This document shows positions 1-5,095 of a DNA stretch of 5,095 bases, one piece after another. Each line of letters opens with the position of its first letter. The first letter of the stretch is position 1. The notes beneath the pieces were generated by a model. It made no database searches. It was not told the origin of the DNA and saw only the letters and a list, made by a program, of their open reading frames with translations. This stretch comes from Bacteroidota bacterium. Its GTDB lineage: Bacteria > Bacteroidota > Bacteroidia > Bacteroidales > GCA-2748055. The DNA lies in contig JAUVIT010000177.1 in NCBI GenBank assembly GCA_030592605.1, positions 1 through 5,095 on the forward strand, read 5' to 3'. A program made the translations under genes and the position numbers.

Positions 1-1077
1 ACTCTTCACCTTTACCTTGGTCCCCTTGGGAGCAATGCTTTCGAGATGTTTGATAAAAAGTTCATCGATTTTCTTTGAATCCTGGTTGGGAACCAGTCGC
101 ATGGAAATCTTGGCATTGGCCTTGGATGGCAATACGGTTTTGGCACCCTCTCCGGTATATCCGGACCAGATACCATTTACATCCAGGCTGGGCCTGATTC
201 CTGTTCGTTCATTACTCGAGTATCCTGCTTCACCAACCACCTCATCGATATCCAGTGCTTTTTTATACTCCTCCAGACTGAAGGGGGCTTTGGCCATCTC
301 CTTACGTTCGCCATCCGAAACCTCCTGTACATCATCATAAAATCCGGGAATGGTAATATGATTGTTCTCATCGGTCAGGGAAGCGATCATTTCAGTCAGC
401 AGGTTAGCAGGATTTCCTACCGCACCTCCGAAGAGGCCTGAATGCAGGTCACGGTTAGGACCGGTAACTTCCACCTCCAGGTAACTGAGTCCACGCAGGC
501 CCACTGTAATAGAGGGTATATCCTGAGCAATCATCGTTGTATCAGAGATCAGGATAATATCTGCCTTTAGTAATTCCTTGTTCTCTTTGCAAAACTGTTT
601 CAGACTGGGCGAACCTATCTCCTCCTCGCCTTCAATCATAAACTTTACATTGCAGGTAAGCGTCCCTGATGCATTCATCAATTCAAAAGCCTTTACATGC
701 ATAAAGAGCTGGCCCTTGTCATCGTCTGCGCCACGGGCAAAAATCTTACCATCGCGCACCTCAGGCTCAAAAGGCGGGGAATCCCATAGATCCAGAGGTT
801 CCACCGGCTGAACATCATAGTGACCGTAAACCAAAACGGTAGGCAAGGACTCATCGATCATTTTATGTCCATACACCACCGGCCATCCAGTGGTCTCCTT
901 TACCTCTGCATGATCGGCTCCTGCTTTTATCAGCGCTTCTTTAATATGATCCGCTGCTCTGGACATATCATCTTTGGCTTCTGCCAGGGAAGAGATGGAG
1001 GGAATTCTGATCAAATCGAACAGCTCTTCCAGGAAACGGTCCTTGTGGGTTTCCACATAATCTTTAATTGCTTTCAT
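1..1077 (-). CDS. M20-family metallo-dipeptidase, C-terminus cut by window edge
   Basis: Probably a cytosolic dipeptidase with a two-metal (usually zinc) centre that hydrolyses dipeptides or short peptides. The 359 visible residues carry the M20 motifs in order: GHYDVQP at 85-91 (metal ligand H86, with D88), GADDDKGQ at 116-123 (probable bridging aspartate D119), EGEEEIGSPSL at 149-159 (probable general base E152 and ligand E153), SD at 178-179 (ligand D179), and RDLHSG at 209-214. In carnosinase-like M20 enzymes the last motif lies in the lid/dimerisation domain and its histidine (H212 here) reaches the partner's active site. Family members are about 450-460 residues, so roughly 100 C-terminal residues, including the last metal-binding histidine, lie outside the window. 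The ATG at 1077 is chosen because an in-frame TAA lies five codons upstream. There is no Shine-Dalgarno sequence. It follows the DUF3109 gene by 22 nt on the same strand and is probably co-transcribed. Ligand assignments come from family knowledge, and the exact substrate is unknown. Confidence 0.95.
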   Translation of the reverse strand, partial: MKAIKDYVETHKDRFLEELFDLIRIPSISSLAEAKDDMSRAADHIKEALIKAGADHAEVKETTGWPVVYGHKMIDESLPTVLVYGHYDVQPVEPLDLWDSPPFEPEVRDGKIFARGADDDKGQLFMHVKAFELMNASGTLTCNVKFMIEGEEEIGSPSLKQFCKENKELLKADIILISDTTMIAQDIPSITVGLRGLSYLEVEVTGPNRDLHSGLFGGAVGNPANLLTEMIASLTDENNHITIPGFYDDVQEVSDGERKEMAKAPFSLEEYKKALDIDEVVGEAGYSSNERTGIRPSLDVNGIWSGYTGEGAKTVLPSKANAKISMRLVPNQDSKKIDELFIKHLESIAPKGTKVKVKS

Positions 1078-1099
1078 AGTGTCTATTATATATTACGTG

Positions 1100-1684
1100 T
1101 CATATAGTGATTTTCTTCTTCTCTATCAGCTCCCTGTAAACAATTTCAAGTTCCTCATAAAATTCCTCGCCATAAACTCTGGTAATAGGGTCTTTCAGAA
1201 ACCTGAAAACGGGAACCCCCTCTTTCTTCCCCAGAATACGAGCAGGCTCACAAATGCTCCACTGGTGATAGTTCAGTGCGATGCCCTGCTTAAGTTTTCC
1301 AACCCTGATTGGGTAAAGATGGCATGAGACCGGCTTTCTGAATGAAATGCTTCCTTCATCATAGGCCTGTTCAATGGAACAGCGGGCGGTGGTATCCTCA
1401 AAAACTAGAAAAGCACACTCCTCCCTGCCTACCAACGGAGTTACCTTATCCCCATCGTTGTCAATCACCCAGGCTCCCTGCTCCCTGACTGCTCTTTTTC
1501 CTTCTGCCCTCATGTATGGAAGGATCTTCTCCAGATCCCTTGAAAGGGCTTCTGCTTCATCATCCTCTAGAGGCGCCCCTGAATCGCCAAAAACACAACA
1601 ATTCCCCTCACATTTCTCCAGGTGACATATGAAATGGTTCTCAAACAGCTCCCTGCTGATGATCTTTTCTCCGATCTGAATCAT
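1100..1684 (-). CDS. DUF3109 family cysteine-rich protein
   Basis: A 194-residue soluble protein with no signal peptide or membrane segment. I recognise it as the DUF3109 type widespread in Bacteroidota; its function is unknown. It has eight cysteines: C20, C25, C29 and C30 (a C-x4-C-x3-CC cluster at 20-30, followed by GDSGAPLE at 33-40), then C90, C102, C121 (in the KPVSCHLYPIR segment, 118-127) and C145 (ICEPAR). The first cluster resembles the CC-containing motifs of YkgJ-like putative zinc- or iron-chelating proteins, so a bound metal or Fe-S cluster is likely but inferred. The chosen start is the ATG at 1684, giving MIQIGEKI. This matches how related proteins begin, as I recall them. A TTG three codons upstream (1693) is in frame but less likely. 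The gene lies 22 nt upstream of the dipeptidase, suggesting an operon transcribed from the 1685-1800 spacer. Confidence 0.9.
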   Translation of the reverse strand: MIQIGEKIISRELFENHFICHLEKCEGNCCVFGDSGAPLEDDEAEALSRDLEKILPYMRAEGKRAVREQGAWVIDNDGDKVTPLVGREECAFLVFEDTTARCSIEQAYDEGSISFRKPVSCHLYPIRVGKLKQGIALNYHQWSICEPARILGKKEGVPVFRFLKDPITRVYGEEFYEELEIVYRELIEKKKITI

Positions 1685-1734
1685 ATATAGCAATGAATAA
1701 ATAACAAAAGTGCGAAAAAAAGAGTTGACATGCT

Positions 1735-1773
1735 GCCTTTTTCATAACATCTCAATTACCCTTTAAAAAAGGC
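1735..1773. repeat. Overlapping inverted repeats in the divergent spacer
   Basis: GCCTTTTT (1735-1742) is exactly complementary to AAAAAGGC (1766-1773), an 8-bp stem with a 23-nt loop. A smaller dyad, CCTTT (1760-1764) and AAAGG (1768-1772), shares the right arm, so the two pairings exclude each other. The repeats lie between the divergently transcribed DUF3109 gene and the exported repeat-protein gene. They could be an operator or just A/T-rich coincidence. They are poor terminator candidates because neither neighbouring gene ends here. Confidence 0.35.
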
Positions 1774-1788
1774 TAACGCTTTAATTAT

Positions 1789-1796
1789 TATATTTG
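1789..1796 (+). promoter_or_regulatory. Candidate Bacteroidota -7 promoter element (TATATTTG)
   Basis: TATATTTG matches the TAnnTTTG consensus of the Bacteroidota primary sigma factor exactly. It ends only four bases before the ATG at 1801, so transcription would start at or very near the start codon and the mRNA would be nearly leaderless. No convincing -33 TTG element is found 19-21 nt upstream, where the sequence is an A-run followed by GG. In A/T-rich spacers such octamers can occur by chance. Confidence 0.35.
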
Positions 1797-1800
1797 TCGG

Positions 1801-2922
1801 ATGCTGAAACAGCTGCTCATTACTATTATCGGATTGCTATGCTGGATCCAGGCCGAGGCACAGGTCTCCTACCTGGACCGTCCCGATCTTCTGGAGAAAG
1901 TGGAGCATTGCCTGCAACACACCTATGGATTCTCTTTCGAAGAGGCCAGGAGCATCCAGGCGGAACTCTATTCTTCTACACCCGATCATCCAGCACCATT
2001 ATTCCTGGAAGCATTGATCGTTTACTGGGAAAATTTCCCACTTGCTCCATCCACAGAGGCTTCCTCACAATTTATCAGCTTGATGGACCAATGCATGAAT
2101 CTGTCCAAAGAGCTCAGGGAAGATACCCTGACCTATACGGAAGGAGTTTTTTTCGATCTTTTCGGAAGAGCCTTCCAAGCCATGTTCTGGGCCGATAATG
2201 GAAAATCGGGAAAGGTAATACCCGACCTGGGAAATATGTACCGGTATACAAAGAAGGGATTCAATCTTAAAGAGGAATTTGCTGAATTCTACTTCTCTAC
2301 AGGGCTGTATAATTACTATATCGAAGCCTACCCGGAAGCACACCCGGCTTATAAACCTTTGCTTGCATTTATGCATAAAGGGGACCGGGAACTGGGATTA
2401 GAACAACTTAATCATGCCATCTCAAATGCCGTTTTCCTGAAGGTTGAAGCAATTCTGTTCATGTCACTGATCCAGCTTAACTATGAAAAGGACCTCAATT
2501 CAGCTGCGATCTATGCAGAAAGACTTGTAAGGAATTATCCCGGAAATATCTTGTATAGGGGGCACCTGATCAATATCCTGCTTCACCAGCACAGATATAA
2601 TTTCGTTCAGAAATTGTTAGAGGAAAGCACCGATCAGGAGGATCCCTATTCTGAGATGATACGAACCTTTGCCGGTGCTTTTCTGGCTGAAAAGGTATCC
2701 GGAGATGTGAACCTGGCCAGGAGGGCGTATATGGAAACCATAGAATTAGCAGAAACCTTTGGACCCTTTGCTGATATTTACGGGGCCATGGGATACATGG
2801 GCTTGTCAAGATTACATGAAAAAGAGGGCCTTCAGGGGGAGGCAGAGGATTTTAAGCGCAAAGCCTCGCGATTGACCGCCTATGACTTTATTCTTGATGA
2901 ACAGAACCCCGGGTCCAGGTAA
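1801..2922 (+). CDS. Exported helical-repeat (TPR/Iml2-like) protein
   Basis: A 373-residue protein of unknown function with a type I signal peptide: K3, a hydrophobic core at about 5-16, and an A18-E19-A20 cleavage site followed by Q21. C14 is preceded by leucine, so there is no lipobox and it should be periplasmic or secreted rather than a lipoprotein. The mature part is almost all amphipathic helix with TPR-like A/L/Y spacing, for example at about 44-77, 196-249 and 288-358. The segment at 165-207 (FSTGLYNYYIEAYPEAHP, then GDRELGLEQL) resembles the conserved core of Bacteroidota TPR proteins related to Iml2/TTC39; this family link is from memory. Such proteins usually act as binding scaffolds, and no catalytic motif is visible. 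The ATG at 1801 is the only ATG after an in-frame TAA at 1774, and it gives an intact signal peptide. The last 35 nt overlap the convergent transporter gene. Confidence 0.88.
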   Translation: MLKQLLITIIGLLCWIQAEAQVSYLDRPDLLEKVEHCLQHTYGFSFEEARSIQAELYSSTPDHPAPLFLEALIVYWENFPLAPSTEASSQFISLMDQCMNLSKELREDTLTYTEGVFFDLFGRAFQAMFWADNGKSGKVIPDLGNMYRYTKKGFNLKEEFAEFYFSTGLYNYYIEAYPEAHPAYKPLLAFMHKGDRELGLEQLNHAISNAVFLKVEAILFMSLIQLNYEKDLNSAAIYAERLVRNYPGNILYRGHLINILLHQHRYNFVQKLLEESTDQEDPYSEMIRTFAGAFLAEKVSGDVNLARRAYMETIELAETFGPFADIYGAMGYMGLSRLHEKEGLQGEAEDFKRKASRLTAYDFILDEQNPGSR

Positions 2923-3781
2923 TTAACCACACCCCCACCAGTGTTAGCAATCCACCCGCCAGCTGGACTCCGGTGGGAAACACACCCAGGAAGATCCAGG
3001 CCAGTACAAGCGTCCATACACCCTTGGTGCTAATTAGCAAGGAGGTTTTTGTAGCCTCAATGAGCTTTAGAGCCTGGTAAGCGAAAACTATCACGATCAG
3101 GGTCTCAAGCAAAGACCCGAGGGCTAGATCTTTCCAGATACTCAGCGAGATGGGAGCCAGGCCATCGTTGCGGAAAAACAGCAGGGCCATTACCACCGCC
3201 AGCAAGAAAGAGCGGATCATCGACATATATCCCGGTATCAGCAGGTGGTGCATTCGCCGACCAACAATGGTGGCCAGGGAAAAAAGAAATGCTGCACTAA
3301 TAACATAGATCGATCCGGGATCAACAAATCCGGCAAACCCTCCCTCCCGGAAATTAATTACAAATATTCCAATGATGGTGATGACGATGCCGAACACCTG
3401 TGTAGTACGAAACCGCTCTTTCAAAAGCAGAATACCCATGAGGGTAACGAAAACAGGGCCAATATTCCCTATAAAAGAGACAACCGCTGGATTTTCCATG
3501 GCCTTTATAGCCAGATAGAAAAGTCCAGTTGCAGCTCCCTCCAGAATAGCGATCACGACTGCTACCCCTGTCTTAGATCCGGCATTTTCCTTTACATTTC
3601 TGTAGTCACGTCTCAGAAGGAACCAGATGCCATTCCAAACAACCCCCATGGAGAACCAGAGCAGACCAAACTGTAACATGCTCAGGTGGTTCAATGCCGA
3701 CTTACTGAATACAAAAGATGCAGCAAGGGCCAGCGAGGCTCCAAGTGCATATAAGTACCCATTTGTCTGATGACGATTCAT
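2888..3781 (-). CDS. EamA/DMT-superfamily membrane transporter
   Basis: A 297-residue inner-membrane protein with about ten hydrophobic helices, near residues 8-27, 36-56, 71-92, 98-120, 127-144, 157-174, 184-203, 217-236, 248-267 and 271-288. This is the usual size and two-fold repeat layout of drug/metabolite transporter family proteins. The first EamA half ends in a typical form, with P109, then LLLKERF (118-124) and a glycine-rich helix. The second half has the matching STKGVWTLVLAW stretch (251-262), but IFLGVFPT (263-270) lacks the glutamate often found after the glycine. Members export or import amino acids, metabolites or drugs, and the substrate cannot be told from sequence. The ATG at 3781 is fixed by an in-frame TAA two codons upstream; an A-rich leader replaces a Shine-Dalgarno sequence. 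It is divergent from the DUF3267 gene across a 46-nt spacer with a dyad and overlaps the previous gene tail-to-tail. Confidence 0.93.
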   Translation of the reverse strand: MNRHQTNGYLYALGASLALAASFVFSKSALNHLSMLQFGLLWFSMGVVWNGIWFLLRRDYRNVKENAGSKTGVAVVIAILEGAATGLFYLAIKAMENPAVVSFIGNIGPVFVTLMGILLLKERFRTTQVFGIVITIIGIFVINFREGGFAGFVDPGSIYVISAAFLFSLATIVGRRMHHLLIPGYMSMIRSFLLAVVMALLFFRNDGLAPISLSIWKDLALGSLLETLIVIVFAYQALKLIEATKTSLLISTKGVWTLVLAWIFLGVFPTGVQLAGGLLTLVGVWLITWTRGSVHQE

Positions 3782-3786
3782 TTGTT

Positions 3787-3804
3787 ATTTTCAAACTTGA
3801 AAAT
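3787..3804. promoter_or_regulatory. 18-nt dyad, candidate operator in divergent spacer
   Basis: ATTTTCAAACTTGAAAAT consists of two perfectly complementary 8-nt arms around a central AC. It lies between the divergent EamA and DUF3267 genes, 5 nt from the EamA start codon and 23 nt from the DUF3267 start. The size and symmetry suit a dimeric helix-turn-helix repressor site. On the minus strand its right-hand part, CAAGTTTG (3799-3792), is one mismatch from the TAnnTTTG promoter consensus, so a bound protein could cover the EamA promoter. A hairpin in an mRNA leader is the alternative. No regulator gene is present in the window. Confidence 0.45.
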
Positions 3805-3827
3805 CCGCGCCAAAATAGTGAAAACCA

Positions 3828-4481
3828 ATGACAAATACGAAATCAAAGTCGTCTAAGCATAAGCCGAACGCTGAGATGCTTCAGGAGGATTCCTCCTATA
3901 GGATGATCCTGGAACTGGATTTTAGCGAGATGATCCCTTTTGTCCTCTCAAACATCCGAAAACGCGGTATTATCCCTTTGTTCTACATCAGCATCAATGC
4001 AGTCTTCCTTTTTTTCATTATTCTATATATTGTGTGGAGTGTAAGGATGGGGCCTTTAAGCGCAGGAAAGATCTTCTGGCAGATCGTGGCGGGTGTCCTG
4101 GCCGGAAGTATTGCAGTGATTCCCCCACATGAGTTACTGCACGGGCTCGCATACAGAATATTGGGAGCACGCAAAATCAGGTTTGGGGCAGATTTTCAAC
4201 AATTCATCTTTTATGTAACAGCCGACCGCTTCCCCATCTCAAAAAGAGAACTGGCCTTCCTGGCCATGATTCCTTTTGTATTTATGAATCTGGTGCTTAT
4301 AACGCTTACTGCAGTCTGGTTCTCCCAGATCACATTGTTTTCAGCCTCCCTCCTGCTCAGTCACAACATCATGTGCATTGGAGATTTTGCCATTCTCAGC
4401 TATGCATTCAGTCAAAAGGGTGAGCTTTTTACTTACGATGATATTGAGAAGAAAAAGAGTTACTTTTTTGAACGAAAGTAG
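3828..4481 (+). CDS. DUF3267-type membrane protein, putative zinc peptidase
   Basis: A 217-residue integral membrane protein. It has a charged, lysine-rich N-terminus, then hydrophobic helices at about 48-70, 83-100, 142-164 and 167-191. HELLH at 101-105 sits at the end of the second helix and is a textbook HExxH zinc site, with E102 as likely catalytic base. GADFQQFIFYVTADRFPISK (120-139) and the following ELAFLAMIPF fit the DUF3267 family, annotated as putative zincin peptidases. D186 in HNIMCIGD (179-186), inside the last helix, is a plausible third metal ligand, as in site-2-type intramembrane proteases; this is inferred. Substrates are unknown. The ATG at 3828 follows an in-frame TGA at 3819, so no longer start exists except a non-canonical one. 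It is divergent from the EamA transporter and converges on the downstream TPR gene, with 15 nt between stop codons. Confidence 0.85.
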   Translation: MTNTKSKSSKHKPNAEMLQEDSSYRMILELDFSEMIPFVLSNIRKRGIIPLFYISINAVFLFFIILYIVWSVRMGPLSAGKIFWQIVAGVLAGSIAVIPPHELLHGLAYRILGARKIRFGADFQQFIFYVTADRFPISKRELAFLAMIPFVFMNLVLITLTAVWFSQITLFSASLLLSHNIMCIGDFAILSYAFSQKGELFTYDDIEKKKSYFFERK

Positions 4482-4496
4482 TGGAAGAAATAGCTC

Positions 4497-5095
4497 TTAT
4501 TGTGATGCTTTCTGCTGCAGCATTCTGGCCTTTTTCGCCTTCTTTCTGCTCACATCAAATGAGGAGGAATCAATCTCGAAAGCCTGCATATAACTATCGA
4601 AAGCCTCTTCATACTGCTTCGTAGCCATAAAATAGTCACCTTTGGAATCGTAGGGATTTGCCTGATCAGGTGCCAGTCTGATATAGTTATCAAGGGCCTC
4701 TTCTGCGTTTTCGTAATCCTCCAGTTCCATATAAGCATAAGCCAGCTGGTTGTATGCTAATGGGAAATCAGGACATTCCTTGATGGCACGCTTAAGGGAG
4801 ATAATGGCTCCTTCATAGTCCTTAAAATACATTTGCTGGATGAGGTACAAAATCTTATGGGCTTGAGGATCGGAAGGATACATGTCAACCAGGTTCTGCA
4901 GATGTGTCACTACCTTTTCTTCTTGTCCGTCTACAAGGTATTTAAGGGCCATCCTGACCTGTTCTTCGCCTGGATTAAGCTGAGCCTCAGATTGGAATGC
5001 TTTTTCGGCAGCTTTCTTGGATTCTTTGCTGGACATATAATACATCCAGAAATTGGCCATAAAAAAATCAGGGTCTAACTCAACAGCGGTATTTA
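4497..5095 (-). CDS. TPR repeat protein, N-terminus beyond window edge
   Basis: A repeat protein probably acting as a protein-binding scaffold; its specific role is not recognised. The frame stays open to the right edge, giving 198 complete residues. The first visible residues, NTAVELDPDFFMA, look like positions 25 onward of a TPR unit (A at 27, P at 32). The ATG at 5060 is therefore almost certainly internal and the true start lies outside the window. Numbering from the edge, three good 34-residue TPR units follow at about 77-110, 111-144 and 145-178. They carry the expected G/A at position 8, Y at 17, A at 20 and P at 32 (S in the last). A degenerate helical pair precedes them at about 31-73. 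The C-terminal tail (182-198) is lysine/arginine- and glutamine-rich. No membrane segment or enzyme domain is seen in this part; an N-terminal signal peptide or fused domain cannot be excluded. Confidence 0.88.
   Translation of the reverse strand, partial: NTAVELDPDFFMANFWMYYMSSKESKKAAEKAFQSEAQLNPGEEQVRMALKYLVDGQEEKVVTHLQNLVDMYPSDPQAHKILYLIQQMYFKDYEGAIISLKRAIKECPDFPLAYNQLAYAYMELEDYENAEEALDNYIRLAPDQANPYDSKGDYFMATKQYEEAFDSYMQAFEIDSSSFDVSRKKAKKARMLQQKASQ

Noticed and set aside
578..1107. Plus-strand open frames at 578-811 and 820-1107
   Set aside because: They lie antisense to the dipeptidase, whose protein shows all expected motifs; the opposite-strand translations have no recognisable domain.
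1691..1693. TTG as the start of the DUF3109 gene, giving MLYMIQIG
   Set aside because: An ATG three codons later gives MIQIG, the usual beginning of this family as I recall it, and no ribosome-binding site favours the TTG.
1725..1730. TTGACA, identical to the classical sigma-70 -35 box
   Set aside because: No TATAAT-like -10 at 16-18 nt, and Bacteroidota promoters use a different consensus; likely chance.
1834..1845. Lipobox around C14 of the exported repeat protein
   Set aside because: The residue before the cysteine is leucine, not G, A or S, while an A-x-A site at 18-20 gives a good signal peptidase I cleavage.
1794..2198. 134-codon plus-strand open frame overlapping the exported repeat protein
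   Set aside because: It is out of frame with a gene that has a clear signal peptide and helical repeats; no supporting motif.
3245..3676. 143-codon plus-strand open frame
   Set aside because: It is antisense to the EamA transporter, and its translation is polar and low in complexity; a shadow frame.
4452..4468. AAAAAG/CTTTTT hairpin as a terminator of the DUF3267 gene
   Set aside because: It lies inside the coding region, has only one G-C pair and would be very weak.
1..5095. A defence, toxin-antitoxin, secretion or mobile-element system across the window
   Set aside because: No transposase, integrase, nuclease, helicase, toxin or CRISPR repeat is present, and gene directions alternate rather than forming one cassette.

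Overview
The window looks like a piece of ordinary chromosome from a Bacteroidota (Bacteroidetes) bacterium. Three things point there. The cysteine-rich protein is of the DUF3109 type common in that phylum. The exported repeat protein has a signal peptide ending in A-x-A followed by Q, a cleavage context typical of these bacteria. The starts lack Shine-Dalgarno sequences and have A/T-rich upstream stretches. One candidate promoter element fits the TAnnTTTG consensus of the phylum. The exact order or genus cannot be read from the sequence.

Layout from left to right. A minus-strand pair comes first: an M20-family dipeptidase whose C-terminus is cut by the left edge (1-1077), preceded by a DUF3109 cysteine-rich protein (1100-1684). 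They are 22 nt apart and probably form one transcript. A 116-nt divergent spacer holds inverted repeats and a Bacteroidota-type -7 element. Next is a plus-strand exported helical-repeat (TPR/Iml2-like) protein (1801-2922). Its 3' end overlaps by 35 nt the end of a convergent minus-strand EamA/DMT-type membrane transporter (2888-3781). A 46-nt divergent spacer then carries a striking 18-nt dyad. It is followed by a plus-strand DUF3267 membrane-embedded putative zinc peptidase (3828-4481). The last gene, on the minus strand, is a TPR protein that runs off the right edge (4497-5095).

The genes alternate in direction with very little space between them, and only the dipeptidase/DUF3109 pair looks like an operon. 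No shared pathway is evident: the contents are peptide hydrolysis, small-molecule transport, a putative intramembrane protease and two repeat-scaffold proteins. I see no RNA gene, mobile element, CRISPR array, defence cassette or attachment site, and nothing that amounts to a new multi-gene system. The best leads are the 18-nt dyad in the EamA/DUF3267 spacer, a possible leaderless transcript for the exported repeat protein, and two poorly characterised families (DUF3109 and DUF3267) with clear metal-binding residues. Both edge genes are partial. The right-edge gene is open to the window end, so its internal ATG at 5060 should not be taken as the start.
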